DNA from: Marinilabilia sp.
GTDB lineage: Bacteria; Bacteroidota; Bacteroidia; Bacteroidales; Marinilabiliaceae
Direction of reading: 5' to 3'
DNA: 57,213 nt
Assembly (NCBI RefSeq): GCF_016278715.1
Contig: NZ_JADQBH010000045.1
Span: 1-57,213 of the forward strand
Made by a program: the position numbers and the translations under genes. Under the pieces are notes generated by a model, which saw only the letters and a program-made list of their open reading frames with translations, made no database searches and was not told the DNA's origin. This document shows positions 9,987 through 19,882 of the stretch, one piece after another. Position 1 is the stretch's first letter. Each line of letters begins with the position of its first letter.

Positions 9987-12218
9987 ATGAACCATAAAGA
10001 CCTATCTACAATTGCCGATGCGGAGTTGTTGAATATGACTTCTGAAGAATTCGAAAAAATCGAATCCATTCTCGGACGACTCCCCAATAAACTGGAATTG
10101 GAACTCTTTTCCATCCTCTGGTCCGAACATGCCAGCTATAAAAACTCAAGGAAATGGCTGGAGTTATTACCTACTAAAAGTAAAAATGTATTGGTGGAAG
10201 CGGGGCAGGAAAGCGCCGGAGTGGTGGATATTGGAGATGGTCAGGTCGCTGTTTTTAAACTCGAGTCGCATAATCATCCTTGTGCCGTTCAACCTCGTTT
10301 GGGGGCATCAACCGGAATGCGTGTTGTTAACCGGGATATTTTTTCTATGGGTGCCAAACCTATTGCCCTGTTAAATTCTTTGCGTTTTGGTAAGTCTGAT
10401 CGCGATACTGCGCGGTGGCTCTTTGATGAGGTGGTAAATGGTATTGCTGATTTTGAGAAAGGATTTGGAACGCCTGTGATTGGAGGAGAAGTGTTTTTCT
10501 GCGAAGCGTTTAACACCAATCCTATTGTCAACACCATGTCGATTGGTATTGCAAACAAAGGGGGGCTGGTATCGGCTGTTGCCAAAGGAAACGGGAATCT
10601 GGTGGCAGTGATTGGTGTTCCTACCGGTCGTGATGGCATAGATAGTGACGCTTTTGTGGCCGATAAAATTTCAGATAAGGAGACGAAGAGTATTTCTTTG
10701 GAACAAATGCGGGATATTGAATCGGAAAAACACCTTTACAAGGTTTTACGAAAGCTGATTGATGATAAACTGGTGATTGGTGTTCAGACCATTGGGGCTC
10801 AGGGGATCGTTGGGGCGCTTACTGAAATGGCAGCTCGAGGAAACAGTGGTGTTGAGTTTAATGCCGATCTGGTGCCTATGCGCGAAAAGGATATGACTCT
10901 TCGTGAAATCCTGATTTCCGAAACATGGGGCAGGATGTTGATTTGTATAACCCCCGAAAATGAAGAGAAAATCAGGAAGATTGTGGAGGAAGGGAAACTG
11001 ACCATGGGAATCGTGGGGAATGTGAACGATAGCCAGTTATTGAAGTGCGGAATCAACGGGACTTCTGAAATCGAATTTCCTGTGAAATATTTGGGGTTGG
11101 CCGAAATGGGCCCGGTTTATGAGCGTGAAACAGCGACGGAAAGAAAGTTTCCTGAATCCATTAAAGTGGATGACCTCCCTGAACCGGATCATTATCCTGC
11201 CGCCGTGGAAAGTATGATGAAGTCGCTTAACGTTACTTCTAAGAAATGGCTGACACGCAAGTTTTCTAAAACTTTGCGTAAAGAATCCACAAGCACCAAG
11301 TTCCCGTCCGATGCAGGAATTATTGAATTGGGAAGTAATGATAAAGCTTTGTTGGCAACTGTAGATAGCAACCCCTCTTATTTTACTTCCGATCCCTACA
11401 ATGGTGCTCGTATTTCCGTGGCAGAGGCTATGCGAAACATTGTGTGTGGCGGAGGTGTTCCTTTGGCTGTTTCCGATTGTCTGAATTTTGGAAACCCTTA
11501 CGACCCTGAAGCCTATGCCGATTTCGTGGATTCAGTGAAAGGTATTGCTGATGCCTGTAAATTTTTCGACATCCCGGTAGTTAGTGGAAATGTCAGCTTC
11601 TACAATCAGCGTTCTGTAGAAGGGCAAATTATTCCGGTTATCCCTTCTCCTGTTATAGGTATGGTGGGAGTGCTCAAGGATGTGAATAAGCATACAACCT
11701 TGTCCTTTAAGCATAAGGGGGATATGATTTTCCTTGTTGGGCGTTCACGCGACGATATAAATGGTTCTGAGTATCTCAGGGCAGTACATGGAGTGGATGT
11801 TTCTTTACCACCCTATTTCAGTCTGGAAGAAGAGAAAAAACTCCAGGCTATTATTAGCGATCTGGTTGATCATCAACTGGCCAGGTCTGTTCACGATATC
11901 TCCAATGGCGGACTTTTCTTCACTCTTCTGGAATCCGGAATTCCTCTCAACTATGGGTTCGACATAACTTCTGATGCTGAAGTACGTCGAGATGCCTTCC
12001 TTTTTGGAGAGTCACAGGGGCGTGTGATAGTTTCGGTATCTCCTGAGAAACAAGACGACTTTGTGGACTTTATGATGGGAAAAGATATGCCGTTTTCTAT
12101 TCTGGGCCATGTAACAAGAGGTGAAATCAGGGTAGATGATGAATCCTACGGTTTTGTGGAGGAGATAAAAGCCAAGTTCGAGAACCGGCTGAAATGGTGG
12201 GCCGAAGGAAAGGTATAA
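9987..12218 (+). CDS. purL: Phosphoribosylformylglycinamidine synthase subunit PurL, small (~740 aa) form
   Basis: LFSILWSEHASYKNSRKWL, FKLESHNHPCAVQPRLGASTG; start corrected from 9825 to the conserved MNHKDLSTI start. Confidence 0.92.
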   Translation: MNHKDLSTIADAELLNMTSEEFEKIESILGRLPNKLELELFSILWSEHASYKNSRKWLELLPTKSKNVLVEAGQESAGVVDIGDGQVAVFKLESHNHPCAVQPRLGASTGMRVVNRDIFSMGAKPIALLNSLRFGKSDRDTARWLFDEVVNGIADFEKGFGTPVIGGEVFFCEAFNTNPIVNTMSIGIANKGGLVSAVAKGNGNLVAVIGVPTGRDGIDSDAFVADKISDKETKSISLEQMRDIESEKHLYKVLRKLIDDKLVIGVQTIGAQGIVGALTEMAARGNSGVEFNADLVPMREKDMTLREILISETWGRMLICITPENEEKIRKIVEEGKLTMGIVGNVNDSQLLKCGINGTSEIEFPVKYLGLAEMGPVYERETATERKFPESIKVDDLPEPDHYPAAVESMMKSLNVTSKKWLTRKFSKTLRKESTSTKFPSDAGIIELGSNDKALLATVDSNPSYFTSDPYNGARISVAEAMRNIVCGGGVPLAVSDCLNFGNPYDPEAYADFVDSVKGIADACKFFDIPVVSGNVSFYNQRSVEGQIIPVIPSPVIGMVGVLKDVNKHTTLSFKHKGDMIFLVGRSRDDINGSEYLRAVHGVDVSLPPYFSLEEEKKLQAIISDLVDHQLARSVHDISNGGLFFTLLESGIPLNYGFDITSDAEVRRDAFLFGESQGRVIVSVSPEKQDDFVDFMMGKDMPFSILGHVTRGEIRVDDESYGFVEEIKAKFENRLKWWAEGKV

Positions 12219-12325
12219 AAAAAACTAGGAGGTTACTGGAAGGGACTATTGATTTTTTATTTAGGAAGATTGCTGTTGATTTGTTTTTCGCAGCACTCTT
12301 CCTATTCTAGTTTCAAAAAGGTTTG

Positions 12326-12333
12326 TATTTTTG
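12326..12333 (+). promoter_or_regulatory. Candidate -7 element upstream of ubiE/menG
   Basis: TATTTTTG matches TAnnTTTG. Confidence 0.35.
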
Positions 12334-12352
12334 GCCTCATATAATTTACAGA

Positions 12353-13075
12353 ATGATAAAACCATATAAAAACTTGGAAAGCAGTAAAAAAGAGCAGGTT
12401 CGATCCATGTTCGATCGGATAGCGCCTCGTTACGACTTGCTCAATCGGCTGCTTTCATTTGGAATTGATAGAATCTGGCGAAAAAATGTGGTGAAATTGC
12501 TCAAAGACCTGAAAGCTCCTCTTATTTTGGATGTGGCCACAGGGACAGGTGATTTGGCTGTGGAGATTTGTAAAATAAATCCAGTGGAAGTCTATGGGAT
12601 CGATTTATCTCCTCAGATGCTTGAGGTAGCCCGAAAGAAAGTTCTGCAAAAAAGACTCCACATGACCATTCAGTTGAAAGAAGCCGATTCTGAGAATCTG
12701 CCTTTCGATGACAATTTTTTTGATGCGGTAACGGTGGCATTCGGGGTGCGAAATTTTGAGAATCTGGGCAAGGGGCTTGCTGAGATGCAAAGGGTGATGC
12801 GTCCGGGTGGAAAACTGATTGTGTTGGAGTTTTCCAAACCTCATAGTTTCCCGTTTAAGCAATTGTATCATTTCTATTTTACCCGTATATTGCCATGGTG
12901 GGGCGGGATGATTTCGAATGATAAGGATGCCTATAAATATTTGCCGGCATCTGTACTTCAATTTCCCGAAGGTACCGGGTTTGAAAATGAGCTTCGCGCG
13001 GCAGGTCTGGAACCTGAGAAATCGATTCCCCAAACTTTTGGAATAGCGACCATTTATGTGTCTGTCAAAAAGTAA
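12353..13075 (+). CDS. ubiE: Demethylmenaquinone/ubiquinone biosynthesis C-methyltransferase
   Basis: FDRIAPRYDLLNRLLSFGIDRIWR, LDVATGTGDLAVE, AFGVRNFENL. Confidence 0.93.
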   Translation: MIKPYKNLESSKKEQVRSMFDRIAPRYDLLNRLLSFGIDRIWRKNVVKLLKDLKAPLILDVATGTGDLAVEICKINPVEVYGIDLSPQMLEVARKKVLQKRLHMTIQLKEADSENLPFDDNFFDAVTVAFGVRNFENLGKGLAEMQRVMRPGGKLIVLEFSKPHSFPFKQLYHFYFTRILPWWGGMISNDKDAYKYLPASVLQFPEGTGFENELRAAGLEPEKSIPQTFGIATIYVSVKK

Positions 13076-13835
13076 AAGCAATAATCTGCATGTTTTTTCC
13101 GTTAGGCTGAAAAATAATTTGCTCTTGCGACTGTTCGTGCTATTTGTTTGTTTATTGGTCTTTCAGGCCCCTTCTTTTTCTCAGATGGAGAAGAAAAAGA
13201 AGGTGCCCAATTTGCCTGCCTTTGACTATAAACCATTGCATTTTGGGTTCCTGATAGGCCTGAATTCCATGGACTTTAAAGTTCGCCACAAATTGCCGGC
13301 AGATCGCCCGGACGGATTGGAAAATCGCTACGCGGAGGTGGTCAGTTTGAATCCCGGGGTAAATATCGGTATTGTTTCCAGTTTGCGTTTGAACAAAAAT
13401 CTGAATCTACGTTTTTTGCCCGGAATCAGTTTCGGGCAGCGCGATTTGCTTTACATCCAGGACGGAGAACAGGATCAGGCACCTTTGGAGATTAAATCTA
13501 CTTTTCTGGAGTTTCCGTTGTTGATTAAATTCAGCGGCGATCGGATGACCAATTTTAAACCCTATTTGATTGGTGGTATTAACCCTCGTATCGATTTGGC
13601 CAAAACCGAAAACGACGGACTCAGCCTCAAATCCAACGATTTGTATCTGGAATTGGGAACCGGCGTGGATATGTATTTGAACTATTTCAGGTTGTCCACT
13701 GAGATTAAAATTTCTGTAGGTCTTAGGAATGTGCTGAATCCCGGAGGAACCGGAGAACCTGAGGATGTTTTCTATACCGATGTGCTTGACAGGCTGTCAT
13801 CGCGTTTGTTTGTTTTTTCTTTTTATTTTGAATAA
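13056..13835 (+). CDS. porT: PorT-like outer-membrane beta-barrel protein (T9SS-associated)
   Basis: Signal peptide, LHFGFLIGLNSMDFKV, barrel-like strands; located directly after ubiE. Confidence 0.75.
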   Translation: MCLSKSKSNNLHVFSVRLKNNLLLRLFVLFVCLLVFQAPSFSQMEKKKKVPNLPAFDYKPLHFGFLIGLNSMDFKVRHKLPADRPDGLENRYAEVVSLNPGVNIGIVSSLRLNKNLNLRFLPGISFGQRDLLYIQDGEQDQAPLEIKSTFLEFPLLIKFSGDRMTNFKPYLIGGINPRIDLAKTENDGLSLKSNDLYLELGTGVDMYLNYFRLSTEIKISVGLRNVLNPGGTGEPEDVFYTDVLDRLSSRLFVFSFYFE

Positions 13836-15409
13836 TGAAGCAGGAAGTAGCTTTACGACTTACGCCTGAACAGGCGTCGCAGGAGGAATTCTTTAAAAAT
13901 ATAGCAGCCCGGAAGATGAAATTATCTCCCGGAAAAATTACCGGTTTACGGGTGGTGCGTCGCTCAATTGATGCCCGACAAAGCCAGGTGATGGTGCAGG
14001 TGCACCTGGAGGTGTGGACCGGCGAGCCGATGCCGGCCCATGAACCCGTATCTTTTCACTGGCCCAATGTTGTCAACGCTTCGGAAGTGGTCATTGTCGG
14101 TGCAGGCCCGGGAGGTTTATTCGCCGCATTGAAACTCATAGAACTGGGATTCAAACCCATTGTGATTGAAAGAGGAAAGGAGGTTTCGGAAAGAAAAAAA
14201 GATCTTGCCCTGCTCAACAGAAATGAGCAACTCAATGAAGACTCCAATTATGCCTTTGGTGAGGGAGGTGCCGGAACTTTCTCTGACGGAAAGTTGTACA
14301 CACGCAGTAAAAAGCGGGGTAACTTTCGCAATTTTCTGGAAATCCTCCACTTTCATGGCGCGTCAGACGACGTCCTGATTGACGCACATCCCCACATCGG
14401 CACCGACCGGTTGCCACGGGTTATCCGGAATATAAGGGAGACCATTATTGCAGCCGGAGGTGAGTTCCTTTTCAACTCCAGAGTGGTTGATTTTCTTCTG
14501 CAGGGAGATGAGATTGTGGGAGTGGAAATTGCCGATGGAACAAAAATTACCGGGAAAGCCGTTATTCTGGCTACGGGTCACTCGGCACGCGATATCTATT
14601 GGTTGTTGAATGAGAAGGGCATCGAACTGGAGGCCAAAACATGGGCTATGGGTGTCAGGGTAGAGCATCCGCAGGATCTTATTGATCAGATTCAGTATCA
14701 TTCTCCAGAAGGAAGAGGCAACTATCTTCCTGCTGCGTCTTATAGTTTTTCGCACCAGGTGGGTGAACGAGGCGTTTACTCTTTTTGTATGTGTCCCGGG
14801 GGCTTTATTGTTCCCGCAATGACCAGCGCCGATGAGATGGTGGTTAACGGGATGTCTCCATCCGGCAGGAACTCCCCCTTTGCCAATAGTGGAATGGTGG
14901 TGGAAATCAGACCGGAAGATATACCTGAATATCATCAGTATGGCGCAATGGCGGGCTTGAAATATCAGCAGGATGTGGAACGACTGTGTGCGGTTAATGG
15001 TGGTCAGGGAGTGATTGCTCCTGCTCAGCGCCTGGTGGACTTTGTTGGGAAGCGTCTTTCTTACGATTTGCCCGAATGCTCCTATGTTCCCGGAACGGTG
15101 TCGGCTCCTCTGCACTTTATTTTGCCGGAGCATATTTCCACACGATTGCAGGAAGGGTTTAAATTTTTCGGAAAAAGGGCCCACGGTTATCTGGATGGGG
15201 ATGCCATTGTGTTGGGTGCGGAGTCCAGAACGTCTTCTCCGGTGAGGATTCCCCGGGACAAAGATACTTTCCAGCATATCAGCATTAAAAGATTGTTTCC
15301 TTGTGGAGAAGGAGCGGGATATGCTGGCGGAATAGCATCTTCTGCAATCGACGGCGAGAGATGTGCGGAAGCGGTTGCCCGTCAGCTCAAAGACTTGAGC
15401 CCCTCCTGA
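13835..15409 (+). CDS. FAD-dependent dehydrogenase (COG2509-like)
   Basis: VVIVGAGPGGLFAALKLIELGFKPIVIERG, GEGGAGTFSDGKLYTRSKKRG. Confidence 0.88.
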   Translation: MKQEVALRLTPEQASQEEFFKNIAARKMKLSPGKITGLRVVRRSIDARQSQVMVQVHLEVWTGEPMPAHEPVSFHWPNVVNASEVVIVGAGPGGLFAALKLIELGFKPIVIERGKEVSERKKDLALLNRNEQLNEDSNYAFGEGGAGTFSDGKLYTRSKKRGNFRNFLEILHFHGASDDVLIDAHPHIGTDRLPRVIRNIRETIIAAGGEFLFNSRVVDFLLQGDEIVGVEIADGTKITGKAVILATGHSARDIYWLLNEKGIELEAKTWAMGVRVEHPQDLIDQIQYHSPEGRGNYLPAASYSFSHQVGERGVYSFCMCPGGFIVPAMTSADEMVVNGMSPSGRNSPFANSGMVVEIRPEDIPEYHQYGAMAGLKYQQDVERLCAVNGGQGVIAPAQRLVDFVGKRLSYDLPECSYVPGTVSAPLHFILPEHISTRLQEGFKFFGKRAHGYLDGDAIVLGAESRTSSPVRIPRDKDTFQHISIKRLFPCGEGAGYAGGIASSAIDGERCAEAVARQLKDLSPS

Positions 15410-16145
15410 ATTCGGAGCAGACGATCGCTGCTGCAATTCCCACATTTAAAGACTCCATGCCTCCATCCGAAAATGATGGAACGGTTATTCGTTGGGTTAC
15501 TAATTTTGCTGTTTCAGGACGTATGCCCCTGCCTTCATTACCCATGATTATTAGTCCTGACGAAGGTAAATCCATAGTGTAGATGTTGTTGCCGTCCATG
15601 AAGGTGCCAAAAACCTGCATGTTGAGTTCTGTTACCGATTTCTGACAAAAATCAGGTAAGTCGGTATAAATGATTTTAACGCGGGCTATAGCACCCATAG
15701 ATGCCTGCACCACTTTGGGATTGAAAACATCTGCAGTATCTTCGCTGCAAACGATGGTACGGATGTCAAACCAATCGGCTAGTCGGATGATGGTTCCCAG
15801 GTTGCCGGGATCCTGGATGCCGTCCAGGCAAAGAGATAACTGACTCGAGTGTTGACCGAACCTGAACTTTGGAAATGGCTTTTTGAATACCCCGAGAACA
15901 TTTTGGGGTGTTTTTAGAAAACTCAGTTTTTGAAGTTCCTGAGGAGTAATCACTTCTATAATGGAGTTTGATGCCTCTGGGGATATCTGAGACGCATCGG
16001 TGGTAAAAATTAACTCCGGCTGCATTCTGCTAATCAGTAAATCATTGATTAGCTTTGGGCCCTCGGCAACAAACAGACCATGTTTATCACGATATTTTTT
16101 TTGTGAGAGCGAAGAAATCAATTTTTTTTTTGTATGTCCTACCAT
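15387..16145 (-). CDS. TrmH/SpoU family RNA methyltransferase
   Basis: DGIQDPGNLGTIIRLADWF, IIMGNEGRGI, SLNVGIAAAIVCSEF. Confidence 0.9.
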   Translation of the reverse strand: MVGHTKKKLISSLSQKKYRDKHGLFVAEGPKLINDLLISRMQPELIFTTDASQISPEASNSIIEVITPQELQKLSFLKTPQNVLGVFKKPFPKFRFGQHSSQLSLCLDGIQDPGNLGTIIRLADWFDIRTIVCSEDTADVFNPKVVQASMGAIARVKIIYTDLPDFCQKSVTELNMQVFGTFMDGNNIYTMDLPSSGLIIMGNEGRGIRPETAKLVTQRITVPSFSDGGMESLNVGIAAAIVCSEFRRGSSL

Positions 16146-16236
16146 TTTGGCTTTTTCTTTGTTTGCAAAAATATAATTATAACCGATATATTTGGTTTCT
16201 TTGTATTGTCAGGAAAAATGAATTCCCAATTATATT

Positions 16237-18561
16237 GTGATTACATTTATAATTAAAAATATAGGTTTTTTCAGGAATCTTATTCCGTTTATTGTCGGAT
16301 TGGTACTTCTTTTCGGTTCAGGGTGTTCTTCTACCAAATTTGTTCCGGAGGGCGAATATCTGTTGACCAATGTAAAGGTAAAGAACAGAGGGGCCGATGT
16401 CCGCAAGGAACAATTAAATCCTTATATCAGACAGCAGGAGAATACCAAACTTCTGGGAGTATGGAAATTCTACCTTGGTCTTTACAATCTTTCGGGACGT
16501 GATGGTGATAAGGGCATCAATAAATGGCTGCGCAAAATCGGGGAGGAGCCGGTTATTTTTGATCCTTTCCTGGCTACTCAATCTTCAAAACAGATTTCAC
16601 TTTTTCTGAAAAATCAGGGTTATTTTCAGGCATCTGTAAGCGATACAGCTTTATACTCGGGGAAAAAGAAAGTTAAAGTGACCTATGACATTAATCCCGG
16701 TAACAGGTATTATTTGAAAGACCTTCGTTATAGAATCGAAGATGACACCATCCGGGATGAAATTTTAAGAGATTCTCTTTCTACTTTTTTGCGGCCTGGT
16801 CGTCCCTTCACCGTTAATTTGCATGAGCGTGAGAGAGAACGAATTTCTGAGAACCTGAGAAGCAAGGGTTTTTACAAATTTTCTGAAGAGTTTATTTATT
16901 TCAGATCCGATACCACAGTCGGAAATCATCAGGTGATTGATTCTATGGTGGTGGTTAGTCCCGAAGATGCTTTTGGAGAGAAACATCACCGCAGGTATAA
17001 AATCAATGATGTCCTTTTTCATATTGGTATAGGCACCTCTGATGTCTTTGATTCTGACAGCAGCAACATGGCTGTCGGAACTGATACTTTAGAATACAAG
17101 GATATATTTGTAATCTTCACAGAAGAACTTTCGTTTAAACCCGAATTGTTGTCCAGTTCAAGTTATATTCATCCCGGTGACTTTTACAATGCTCGTTTGG
17201 CCAGCAGAACCCATCAGTTGCTTAGCGGATTGAGATTGTTTAAGTACATCAATATCCGTTTTCGGGAAACCGGGCAGGTCGATGTGGATGGCACTCCGCT
17301 TCTGGATTGCCTCATCCGTCTTTCCCCCGGAAAATCGCAATCGATCTCCTTCGATATTGAAGGCACCAACTCCTCGGGCAACCTTGGTGCTGCCGGTAAT
17401 CTTACCTATCAGCACAAGAACTTGTTGCGTGGTGGTGAGTTTTTTACTTTTAATACACGTTTGGCACGACAAAACCAGTTTGTACGTACTTCGTCCGAGG
17501 AGTTTAATACATTGGAACTGGGGGCGGAGGCTTCGTTGGTTTTGCCCAGGTTTTTACTACCCCTGCGTATTGAGCAGTTCCGGCAGCGATACAATCCGAA
17601 AACTAATATCGGGCTGGCATACAACTACCAGCGGCGTCCTGACTATACCCGAACCATCGCAAATGCACGCTTGGGGTATAACTGGAAATCTTCAAGGTAT
17701 ATTTCTCATTCCTTTTATCCGATTGAGTTCAACTTTGTGAGTATTCCCCAGGTGAATGATGATTTTTGGGAAAGAATCCGTAACACTTTTTTGAGATATA
17801 CCTATGAGGATCACCTCATAATGAATATGAACTATTCGTTTCTGCTGAATCAACAGGTTCTGGGACAAAGCCGTGATTTCTGGTATTTTAGGGCTAATGT
17901 GGAATCTGCAGGAAATCTTTTGGCATCAGTCTCAGGAATGTGGAACAAGGATTCTGAACAGGATTATGATGAGCTACTGGGGGTGCGCTATGCCCAGTAT
18001 ATTAAATCTGATGTGGATCTGCGGTTTAATAACCGTATCGACCGTTATACTTCATTGGTTTGGCGAGTTTTTGCAGGAGTGGGCTACCCCTATGGCAACC
18101 TGGATGTGTTGCCTTTTGAGAAACGTTATTTCTCAGGAGGGGCCAACAGCATTAGAGCCTGGCCTGTAAGGGGGCTGGGGCCCGGAAGTTACAACGAAGA
18201 AGGTGCGCGCTTTTATAATCAAACCGCCGATATCAAGTTGGAATTCAATCTGGAATATCGTTTTAAGTTGTTTTGGATTCTCGAAGGGGCCTTGTTTCTG
18301 GATGTGGGAAATATCTGGAGTATCAGGGCGGATGCCAGTCCGGAAGGAGGATTGTTCCAGGTTGATAAGTTTGCTGAGCAATTAGCTGTTGGTACAGGGA
18401 TTGGAACACGTTTTGACTTCAATTACTTTATTTTCCGGTTTGATGCAGGGCTCAAAACTCATGATCCGTCTCTTCCCTCGGGTGAGCGCTGGATTCCGGT
18501 TAACAGACCCTGGACGTGGAACGATGTTGGCTTTAACTTTGCTATTGGCTATCCGTTTTAG
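16237..18561 (+). CDS. BamA/TamA-like outer membrane assembly protein (lipoprotein N-terminus)
   Basis: SGCSSTKFVPEGEYLL, POTRA-like region, barrel with RYFSGGANSIRAWPVRGLGPGSY. Confidence 0.85.
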   Translation: MITFIIKNIGFFRNLIPFIVGLVLLFGSGCSSTKFVPEGEYLLTNVKVKNRGADVRKEQLNPYIRQQENTKLLGVWKFYLGLYNLSGRDGDKGINKWLRKIGEEPVIFDPFLATQSSKQISLFLKNQGYFQASVSDTALYSGKKKVKVTYDINPGNRYYLKDLRYRIEDDTIRDEILRDSLSTFLRPGRPFTVNLHERERERISENLRSKGFYKFSEEFIYFRSDTTVGNHQVIDSMVVVSPEDAFGEKHHRRYKINDVLFHIGIGTSDVFDSDSSNMAVGTDTLEYKDIFVIFTEELSFKPELLSSSSYIHPGDFYNARLASRTHQLLSGLRLFKYINIRFRETGQVDVDGTPLLDCLIRLSPGKSQSISFDIEGTNSSGNLGAAGNLTYQHKNLLRGGEFFTFNTRLARQNQFVRTSSEEFNTLELGAEASLVLPRFLLPLRIEQFRQRYNPKTNIGLAYNYQRRPDYTRTIANARLGYNWKSSRYISHSFYPIEFNFVSIPQVNDDFWERIRNTFLRYTYEDHLIMNMNYSFLLNQQVLGQSRDFWYFRANVESAGNLLASVSGMWNKDSEQDYDELLGVRYAQYIKSDVDLRFNNRIDRYTSLVWRVFAGVGYPYGNLDVLPFEKRYFSGGANSIRAWPVRGLGPGSYNEEGARFYNQTADIKLEFNLEYRFKLFWILEGALFLDVGNIWSIRADASPEGGLFQVDKFAEQLAVGTGIGTRFDFNYFIFRFDAGLKTHDPSLPSGERWIPVNRPWTWNDVGFNFAIGYPF

Positions 18562-18585
18562 TTCATGGTGGAAATTCCTGATGGG

Positions 18586-18617
18586 TTGCTTTTTTTCCTA
18601 TTTTATTTTTAAATTTG
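18586..18617 (+). promoter_or_regulatory. Candidate promoter of fba
   Basis: TTG ... 21 nt ... TAAATTTG (TAnnTTTG). Confidence 0.45.
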
Positions 18618-18721
18618 CACGGATTTGTAATTGATTTTGTATTATTTGATTACGTTTTGTTGCAAATCTTTATGTTTTTTAATAAGCTATTAATTTTACA
18701 TCTTATCAAATAATTGTAATT

Positions 18722-19801
18722 ATGAAAGAAAAAATTTTGGATGTTGTAAAACCAGGTGTTGCTGCAGGTAAAGACCTTCAGGAAATTTTCCGGGTTGCCC
18801 GCGAAAACCAATTTGCTCTTCCCGCAGTAAATGTTGTTGGATCCAACTCTGTTAACGCTGTGATGGAAGCTGCAAAACTTTCCAAGGCTCCTGTAATCAT
18901 CCAGTTGTCGAATGGTGGTGCTGCTTTTTATGCAGGTAAGGCTGCCGATGGTGAAGGACAGGAAACTGCTATCAAAGGTGCTGTAGTTGCTGCCAAGCAC
19001 GTTCACCTGTTGGCTGAATCGTATGGTGTACCTGTTGTTCTTCATACCGACCACGCTGCCAAGAAACTGTTGCCCTGGATTGACGGATTGCTTGACGAAG
19101 GTGAGAAGTTCTATAAAGAGACTGGTAAACCTTTGTTCAGTTCACATATGCTCGACCTTTCAGAAGAGCCTCTTCAGGAGAACATTGATATTTGCAAAAA
19201 GTATCTTGAGAGAATGAGCAAAATTGATATGACGCTTGAGATCGAGCTTGGAATCACCGGTGGTGAGGAAGATGGTGTTGACAATACCAATGTTGACAAC
19301 GCCCTTCTTTACACTCAGCCTGAGGAAGTTGCTTTTGCGTACGAAGAGTTGAAGAAAGTTTCTCCTAACTTCACCATTGCTGCTTCTTTTGGTAATGTTC
19401 ATGGTGTTTACAAGCCGGGTAATGTTGTATTGCGTCCTGATATTCTTAAGAAGTCTCAGGATTTTATTTCTAAGAAATTCGGAACAGAAGAGAAGCCGGT
19501 TAACTTTGTATTCCACGGTGGATCAGGTTCTTCAGATGCTGAAATTCAGGAAGCAGTTAGTTATGGTGTTATCAAAATGAACATCGACACCGATACCCAG
19601 TGGGCTTTCTGGGATGGTGTTCGTGCATACGAAGCCAAGCATCATGATTATCTGCAGGCTCAAATTGGTAACCCCGAAGGGGAAGATAAGCCGAATAAGA
19701 AGTATTACGATCCCCGGAAATTTCTGCGTGCAGGAGAAGAGGCTGTGGTTGAGCGCCTGAAATTGGCCTTCAAAGCCCTTAACTGTGTAGATGTATTGTA
19801 A
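18722..19801 (+). CDS. fbaA: Class II fructose-bisphosphate aldolase
   Basis: VVLHTDHAAKKLLPWID, ELGITGGEEDGVDN, VFHGGSGSSDAEIQEAV. Confidence 0.95.
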   Translation: MKEKILDVVKPGVAAGKDLQEIFRVARENQFALPAVNVVGSNSVNAVMEAAKLSKAPVIIQLSNGGAAFYAGKAADGEGQETAIKGAVVAAKHVHLLAESYGVPVVLHTDHAAKKLLPWIDGLLDEGEKFYKETGKPLFSSHMLDLSEEPLQENIDICKKYLERMSKIDMTLEIELGITGGEEDGVDNTNVDNALLYTQPEEVAFAYEELKKVSPNFTIAASFGNVHGVYKPGNVVLRPDILKKSQDFISKKFGTEEKPVNFVFHGGSGSSDAEIQEAVSYGVIKMNIDTDTQWAFWDGVRAYEAKHHDYLQAQIGNPEGEDKPNKKYYDPRKFLRAGEEAVVERLKLAFKALNCVDVL

Positions 19802-19828
19802 GATGCACTTTATTTGTTCAATATTTCA

Positions 19829-19857
19829 AGCCCCCACGATTGTGTGGGGGTTTTTTT
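19829..19857 (+). terminator. Strong rho-independent terminator after fba
   Basis: CCCCCAC-gattgt-GTGGGGG then TTTTTTT. Confidence 0.9.
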
Positions 19858-19882
19858 AGTTGTTCTTTTTTACTTTCCTACC

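Noticed and set aside
14363-15445. 360-aa minus-strand ORF
   Set aside because: Lies opposite the clear FAD dehydrogenase CDS; low-complexity translation with no family features
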